Part shown: piece after piece, positions 60,064-64,000 of the stretch
Layout of the letters: each line of letters begins with the position of its first letter
Numbering within the stretch: position 1 is the first letter of the stretch
Source: Longimicrobiales bacterium
GTDB taxonomy: Bacteria > Gemmatimonadota > Gemmatimonadetes > Longimicrobiales > Gaopeijiaceae
DNA length: 64,000 bases
Direction: 5' to 3'
NCBI GenBank assembly: GCA_028284495.1
Contig: JANQRP010000032.1
Span: 124,001-188,000, forward strand
Notes under the pieces: model-generated
The model's database searches: none
The model's input: the letters and a program-made list of their open reading frames with translations, nothing else
What the model was told of the DNA's origin: nothing
Program-made: the position numbers and the translations under genes

Positions 60064-61248
60064 ATGCCGTTCTACCACCGCCTCGGCCAGATCCCCCGCA
60101 AGCGCCACATGCAGTTCCGGAAGGAGGACGGGGGGCTCCACCAGGAGCAGCTCATCGGGAACAAGGGGTTCAGCGGCATCAGCTCGCTGATGTACCACAT
60201 CCGTCCGCCGACGACCGTCACCGACTACGAGCTGGTCCGCGAGGTGAAGCTGGAGAAGGACCCCGACGCGCGGCTCCGGCACCGCCACTTCCGGCTGATG
60301 GAGACGCCGGTGGGTGGAAGCCCGGTGATGGATCGCCGCCCGCTCCTCTTCAACGCGGACGTGTCGTCGTGGTGGGTCCGCCCCGAAGCCCAGGACGACT
60401 TCTTCTATCGGAACGCCCAGGGTGACGAGCTCGTGTACGTGGCCGAGGGGCAGGGCACGCTCGAGACGCAGTTCGGCGACCTTGCCTTCCGCCAGGGCGA
60501 CTACGTCGTCATCCCGAGGTCGATCCTTCACCGGTACCGGTTCGACAGCGAGGGTCGCGAGGAGGGCGCCGGACTCGGAGCGCTCCTGATCCTGGAGGCT
60601 CGGGGCTACTATCGGGCGCCGAGGCGGTACCGCAACGAGCACGGTCAGCTCATCGAGGGGGCACCGTACAGCGAGCGGGACATCCGCCCGCCCGAGACGC
60701 TCCGCACCTACGACGAGGAAGGCGAGTTCCCGATCGTCGTGAAGCAGTACGACGCGTTCACCCGCTTCACGCTCGACCATCATCCGCTGGACGTGGTGGG
60801 CTGGGACGGCTTTTTCTTCCCGTGGGCGTTCTCGATCTACGATTTCGAGCCGAAGGTGGGCCGCTTCCATCTGCCCCCGCCGGTGCACCAGACCTTCGAG
60901 TGCGAAGGCTTCGTGGTGTGCTCGTTCTGCCCGCGGCCGTACGACTTCGATCCGGAGTCGGTGCCGGCGCCGTACGCGCACTCGAACGTCATGTCGGACG
61001 AGGTGCTCTTCTACTCGTCGGAGGAGTTCATGAGTCGAAAGGGGATCGCGTACGGGTCACTGACGCTGCACCCGGACGGGATTCCCCACGGGCCGCACCC
61101 GGGGAAGACCGAGGCCTCGCTCGGGGCGAAGGGCACGGACGAGTACGCGGTCATGTTCGACACCTTCCGCCCGCTCTACGTCGCGAAGGGTCTCACCGAC
61201 TACGAGGACGACACGTACCAGCGCAGCTGGCTCGCGGTCGAGCCGTAG
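60064..61248 (+). CDS. hmgA: homogentisate 1,2-dioxygenase
   Basis: Cupin-type Fe(II) dioxygenase of 394 residues that opens the ring of homogentisate to maleylacetoacetate. Landmarks: PFYHRLGQIPRKRHMQFRK, NADVSSWWVRP, FFYRNAQGDELVYVAEGQGT, GDYVVIPRSILHRYRF and, near the C-terminus, LHPDGIPHGPHPGKTEASLG with the metal-binding His. It is the bacterial form that is shorter than the human enzyme. It lies in an operon with hppD; the product should pass to an isomerase not recognised in the window. Confidence 0.95.
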   Translation: MPFYHRLGQIPRKRHMQFRKEDGGLHQEQLIGNKGFSGISSLMYHIRPPTTVTDYELVREVKLEKDPDARLRHRHFRLMETPVGGSPVMDRRPLLFNADVSSWWVRPEAQDDFFYRNAQGDELVYVAEGQGTLETQFGDLAFRQGDYVVIPRSILHRYRFDSEGREEGAGLGALLILEARGYYRAPRRYRNEHGQLIEGAPYSERDIRPPETLRTYDEEGEFPIVVKQYDAFTRFTLDHHPLDVVGWDGFFFPWAFSIYDFEPKVGRFHLPPPVHQTFECEGFVVCSFCPRPYDFDPESVPAPYAHSNVMSDEVLFYSSEEFMSRKGIAYGSLTLHPDGIPHGPHPGKTEASLGAKGTDEYAVMFDTFRPLYVAKGLTDYEDDTYQRSWLAVEP

Positions 61249-61258
61249 GCGCGCAGCC

Positions 61259-62470
61259 GTGAACCGCCGCCCGCGCCCCGCCGCCGCTGTCGTGCTCCTG
61301 GGGATCGGCGTGTGGTCGGCGACCGGTTGCGGGTCCGATCGATCGACCACGGACGCGTCGTCGGACCAGGCGGGCGTCGACGTCGTCGTGAGTCCCGACA
61401 GCGGTCCGGCCGCGCTTCGCCTCGCACCCACCCCGTCGGCGACGATCGGGGGCGTGGAGGAGGAGGGGTCGCCTCACCTCCTCGGCCGGGTCAACGGCGT
61501 CGGCCGGCTGCGGGACGGCCGGATCGTCCTCGTCGAGGCGCTCTCGACCGAGGTGCGCCTCTTCGACGCGGAGGGCGGGCACGTCTGGACCTTCGGGCGC
61601 CTCGGCGACGGGCCCGGCGAGTTCCGCCAGCCCCGCTACATCGGGCAGGCGTCCGACGACTCGCTCCTGATATGGGATGATCGGAGCGCCCGCGTCACGG
61701 AGCTCTCACCGTCGGGCGAGCTGCGGGAGATCCGGCAGCCCGGCGGCCTCGTCGAGCAGATCCCGCCGCGGCCGCGATTCGTGCTCGAGAACGACCGCCT
61801 GCTCGGATCCTTCCCGGGCCAGGGAGCACCGTCCGAGTTCGAACACGGCGAAATCGTGCACGACTTCTCGCGCATGTACCTCACCGACCGGGACTACTCC
61901 GAGCGGACCTTCGTGACGGAGATGTCGGGTGCGACGTTCCAGGTCTTCCTCGACCCAGATCCGACCTTCGTGGCGATGCCGTTCACCGCCGCCGCGAACT
62001 TCGCGGCGTCCGGCGAGAACGTGCTCGCGGTGGCGCGCGACACGCGGGGCGTGTCCATGTTCGCCAGCGACGGTCGGCTGGTGCGCGAGATGTGGGTGGA
62101 TCGCCCGCCGCGTCCGGTCACCGATGCCGATTGGGCCGCGGAGGTGGCGCGCCGGCTCGAGGACGTTCCGGAGGAGGACCGTGAGAACGAGGAGCGCCGG
62201 CTCAACCGGCTCGACCTGCCCGAGGTGATGCCGACCTACGACCGGGTCTTCGACGACGGGGTCGGTCGGATCTGGGCCCGGCAGTACGTCGCCGACCTCT
62301 CCGAGACGCCGACGTGGGACCTGTTCTCGCGGGACGGATCGTTCGAGGGCACGATCCGGACGCCGGTCCTGTTCGAGGTGTCGGACGTCGGCCCCGACTG
62401 GCTGCTCGGCGTCCAGTACGACGAGTTCTTCGTGCCGACCGTGCGGCTCTACGCGCTCGAGCCTTCCTGA
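61259..62470 (+). CDS. six-bladed beta-propeller lipoprotein (paralogue 5 of 5)
   Basis: Lipoprotein of 403 residues with a GTG start, 10 bp after hmgA (lipobox ATGC). Signature GRLGDGPGEF; blades such as GVGRLRDGRIVLVEALSTEV and VFDDGVGRIWARQYVADLSE. The closing strand (GVQYDEFFVPTVRLYAL) differs more from the other four. Its short distance to hmgA suggests read-through from the hppD promoter, so it may be expressed with tyrosine degradation. Function unknown. Confidence 0.8.
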   Translation: MNRRPRPAAAVVLLGIGVWSATGCGSDRSTTDASSDQAGVDVVVSPDSGPAALRLAPTPSATIGGVEEEGSPHLLGRVNGVGRLRDGRIVLVEALSTEVRLFDAEGGHVWTFGRLGDGPGEFRQPRYIGQASDDSLLIWDDRSARVTELSPSGELREIRQPGGLVEQIPPRPRFVLENDRLLGSFPGQGAPSEFEHGEIVHDFSRMYLTDRDYSERTFVTEMSGATFQVFLDPDPTFVAMPFTAAANFAASGENVLAVARDTRGVSMFASDGRLVREMWVDRPPRPVTDADWAAEVARRLEDVPEEDRENEERRLNRLDLPEVMPTYDRVFDDGVGRIWARQYVADLSETPTWDLFSRDGSFEGTIRTPVLFEVSDVGPDWLLGVQYDEFFVPTVRLYALEPS

Positions 62471-62476
62471 GCGGCG

Positions 62477-63451
62477 TCAGAGCGCGGCGAGTGTACGGGG
62501 CTGCCCCACGCTCTCGGCCAGGCCGAAGGTGTAGAGGAAGTTGGTGAATCCCCGGTCGTAGTCCGAGATGCCGTTCTGGCCGGTCAGCTTCATGCGCGCG
62601 TCGTAGAGCTTCTTCATCGCCTCGCCGACGACGGACCCGTAGAGGCCCGCGGCCGGGCGAAGCCGCAGGAACGCATCCATCAGCTCCGGGCGCAGGCCGG
62701 CGTCGGAGAGCGACGCCTCGAAGGCATCCGGATCCTCCGGGTGGAGCACGCGCAGCTGGCGGTGCAGCCGCTCGGCCCGGGCGGACTGCACGAGGACGGG
62801 GTATCCCGAGTTCCGGAGGGCCATGTAGGCGAGCACCTGCGCGTGGAGCTCCTTGAGGTATCCCTTCCGATGCACGAACTCGTGCGTCACGACGTGCGGC
62901 TCGAAGATCCCGGTGTCACGGAAGATCGCCACGTCGCCGCTCAGCGGCTCACAGGAGCCGACGGCGAAGGGGAACAGGAATGCGGCGAGCGTCACGTCGC
63001 GGATCTCGCTGCTGGTCTCCACCCGCTGCCCGGTGATGGAGGCGAGAAAGTCGGTCAGCACCTCGTTCACACGGACCGCGAGTCGCTTCCGCGGCACACG
63101 CTCATCCGTATACTCCCGGTTCAGCAGGACGGCGAGTCGCTGCACTTCGGTCTCGCGGGAGTGCGCCGGCTGTTCCGATAGCAGGTCCACGTCCGCTCCG
63201 AACTCCGCCCGGAAGTCGATCCGTCGCATCCCCTGCCGGGCGGTCCAGTCGCGCGCGACGCTCCCTGCGTACAGACCCAGCGCGGCGAGCTGGATGGCGC
63301 GCCCCGGGGCGGTGGCTCCGAGAAGGATACGCGACGCGAGCGGTGCGGCGGCCACGACGTCGAGCAGCGAGACCGGCGAGTAGGTCGCGTCGTTCGGGAT
63401 TCGGATCTCGTCCTGGTACGGCATGCCGGTCGGGTCGGGAGAGCGGGTCAC
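62477..63451 (-). CDS. DUF3810-like membrane metallopeptidase
   Basis: Protein of about 324 residues. The GTG at 63451 is preferred because it overlaps the queE stop (GTGA), a common arrangement here; the ATG at 63424 is an alternative nine codons later. Counting from that ATG, a hydrophobic segment occupies about 20-60. The zinc motif HEFVH is H181, E182, H185, in HEFVHRKGYLKELHAQVLAY, the HExxHxxGYxxExxAxxxAY form of DUF3810 proteins, with E192 as likely third ligand. Substrate unknown. Confidence 0.75.
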   Translation of the reverse strand: MTRSPDPTGMPYQDEIRIPNDATYSPVSLLDVVAAAPLASRILLGATAPGRAIQLAALGLYAGSVARDWTARQGMRRIDFRAEFGADVDLLSEQPAHSRETEVQRLAVLLNREYTDERVPRKRLAVRVNEVLTDFLASITGQRVETSSEIRDVTLAAFLFPFAVGSCEPLSGDVAIFRDTGIFEPHVVTHEFVHRKGYLKELHAQVLAYMALRNSGYPVLVQSARAERLHRQLRVLHPEDPDAFEASLSDAGLRPELMDAFLRLRPAAGLYGSVVGEAMKKLYDARMKLTGQNGISDYDRGFTNFLYTFGLAESVGQPRTLAAL

Positions 63452-64000
63452 ACGCCCATGCGCTCCGGGCCCCAGATCGCCTTGTGGATCTGGGTCTGGA
63501 AACGAAGGGGAAGGTCGCTCTCGAGGATCCACGACGCGAGCAGTTCGAGGTCCACCTCGTCCCACACCGGTGAGACGAGCAGCGCGCGGAGCCGCCCGTC
63601 ACGGAGCCGCACGTCGAGTCCGTGCTCGCGAATCCGGTCGCACATCCAGTCGAAATCGGCCCGGTCCGCGACCACGAACTTCACCTCGTCGTGCGGCAGG
63701 AGGTGGTCGAGGTTGGACCAGAGGTTCTTCTCGACCTCCCCGGACCCGGGGCACTTGAGGTCCATGACGACGTGGGCGCGCGGGTCACGCGGCTCGATCG
63801 TCACGGCGCCCGAGGTCTCGATGAGCACGGTGAAGCCGTCGTCGAGGAGCCGTTCGACCAGCGAGAAGGCGTTCGGGTGCGCGAGCGGCTCCCCGCCCGT
63901 GATCTCGACGAGCGGGGTGCCGATCTCCTCGACCTCGGCCACGATCCGGTCGAGCGTCATCCGCTCGCCGCCGTGGAAGGAGTACGTCGTGTCGCACCAG
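63448..64000 (-). CDS. queE: 7-carboxy-7-deazaguanine synthase QueE (5' part cut by window)
   Basis: Radical-SAM enzyme of queuosine and 7-deazaguanine synthesis, making 7-carboxy-7-deazaguanine from 6-carboxytetrahydropterin. The frame runs to the window edge and reads WCDTTYSFHGGERM just inside it; the Cys is the last of the Cx(n)C..C iron-sulfur motif, whose other Cys lie outside. PLVEITGGEPLAHPNAF is the GGEP SAM-binding motif. DLKCPGSGEVEKNLWSNLDH and EVKFVVADRADFDW follow the QueE pattern. The protein ends with FQTQIHKAIWGPERMGV, also typical. The ATG at 63960 is internal, not the start. Confidence 0.93.
   Translation of the reverse strand, partial: WCDTTYSFHGGERMTLDRIVAEVEEIGTPLVEITGGEPLAHPNAFSLVERLLDDGFTVLIETSGAVTIEPRDPRAHVVMDLKCPGSGEVEKNLWSNLDHLLPHDEVKFVVADRADFDWMCDRIREHGLDVRLRDGRLRALLVSPVWDEVDLELLASWILESDLPLRFQTQIHKAIWGPERMGV

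Noticed and set aside
1..64000. CRISPR arrays, tRNA or rRNA genes, insertion sequences
   Set aside because: No regularly spaced repeats, no transposase-like protein and no tRNA-like or rRNA segment was noticed in the short intergenic regions. A covariance-model scan was not possible, so a small RNA could be missed.

Overview
The window is a very gene-dense, high-GC bacterial chromosome segment with no gap above about 260 bases between genes. Its gene content suggests Gemmatimonadota or a close relative. The pointers are: a PadR regulator paired with an ATPase-less MacB/FtsX-type permease, many secreted lipoproteins and small outer-membrane barrels, a family of six-bladed beta-propeller lipoproteins marked by a GPGEF signature, and a large zinc metalloprotease of the DUF5117/DUF4953 type. 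This assignment is inferred from family content only; there is no rRNA or other direct taxonomic marker. Many genes use GTG starts, and 1-4 bp stop/start overlaps (ATGA, GTGA, TGATG, TTGA) are common.

Layout. 1-6.1 kb: a DsbA-like thiol oxidoreductase cut by the window edge, then a block of exported proteins (metalloprotease, two small barrels, a lipoprotein of unknown function). 6.2-9.7 kb: PadR and orphan permease, with a small hypothetical gene tail-to-tail. 9.8-12.9 kb: DinB-like protein, dienelactone hydrolase with an upstream TetR regulator, and a membrane protein. 13-16.4 kb: cold-shock protein with a strong terminator, then NfeD-like protein, flotillin and a membrane protein. 16.5-24.2 kb: beta-propeller lipoprotein, secreted proteins, a PF10136-type membrane protein, an outer-membrane barrel and a TolC-family protein. 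24.3-29.4 kb: a tightly coupled run including a cyclophilin-type lipoprotein, a clear BciA-type 8-vinyl-reductase homologue, a DoxX-like protein and CysM. 29.4-35.9 kb: regulator, SpoIIE-like phosphatase domain protein, then a phenylacetyl-CoA epoxidase cluster in which PaaD is split into two genes. 36-43.1 kb: CAAX protease, small conserved genes, a SigR/RsrA-like sigma/anti-sigma pair, a GyrA-type topoisomerase subunit and a saccharopine/lysine dehydrogenase. 43.2-51.2 kb: TolB-like protein, sodium:solute symporter, Gfo/Idh oxidoreductase, two more propeller lipoproteins. 51.2-52.6 kb: RHH-PIN toxin-antitoxin pair and a Nudix hydrolase. 52.6-62.5 kb: propeller lipoproteins flanking a divergent tyrosine/homogentisate degradation locus. 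62.5-64 kb: a DUF3810-like membrane metallopeptidase and QueE, cut by the right edge.

The best candidates for something new are as follows. (1) The homogentisate locus encodes HppD, HmgA, FahA and acetoacetyl-CoA synthetase under a MarR regulator. It lacks a recognisable maleylacetoacetate isomerase, and a conserved protein of unknown function sits between marR and fahA. A MarR-type palindrome overlaps the hppD promoter. (2) The paa cluster has the MIP18 and zinc-ribbon halves of PaaD as separate genes, a second MIP18 protein, and no PaaE reductase. (3) A BciA homologue occurs with no other photosynthesis gene in view. (4) The GyrA-type protein lacks the canonical GyrA box in its first C-terminal blade and has a similar motif in a late blade. 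(5) Five paralogous propeller lipoproteins occur in 64 kb.
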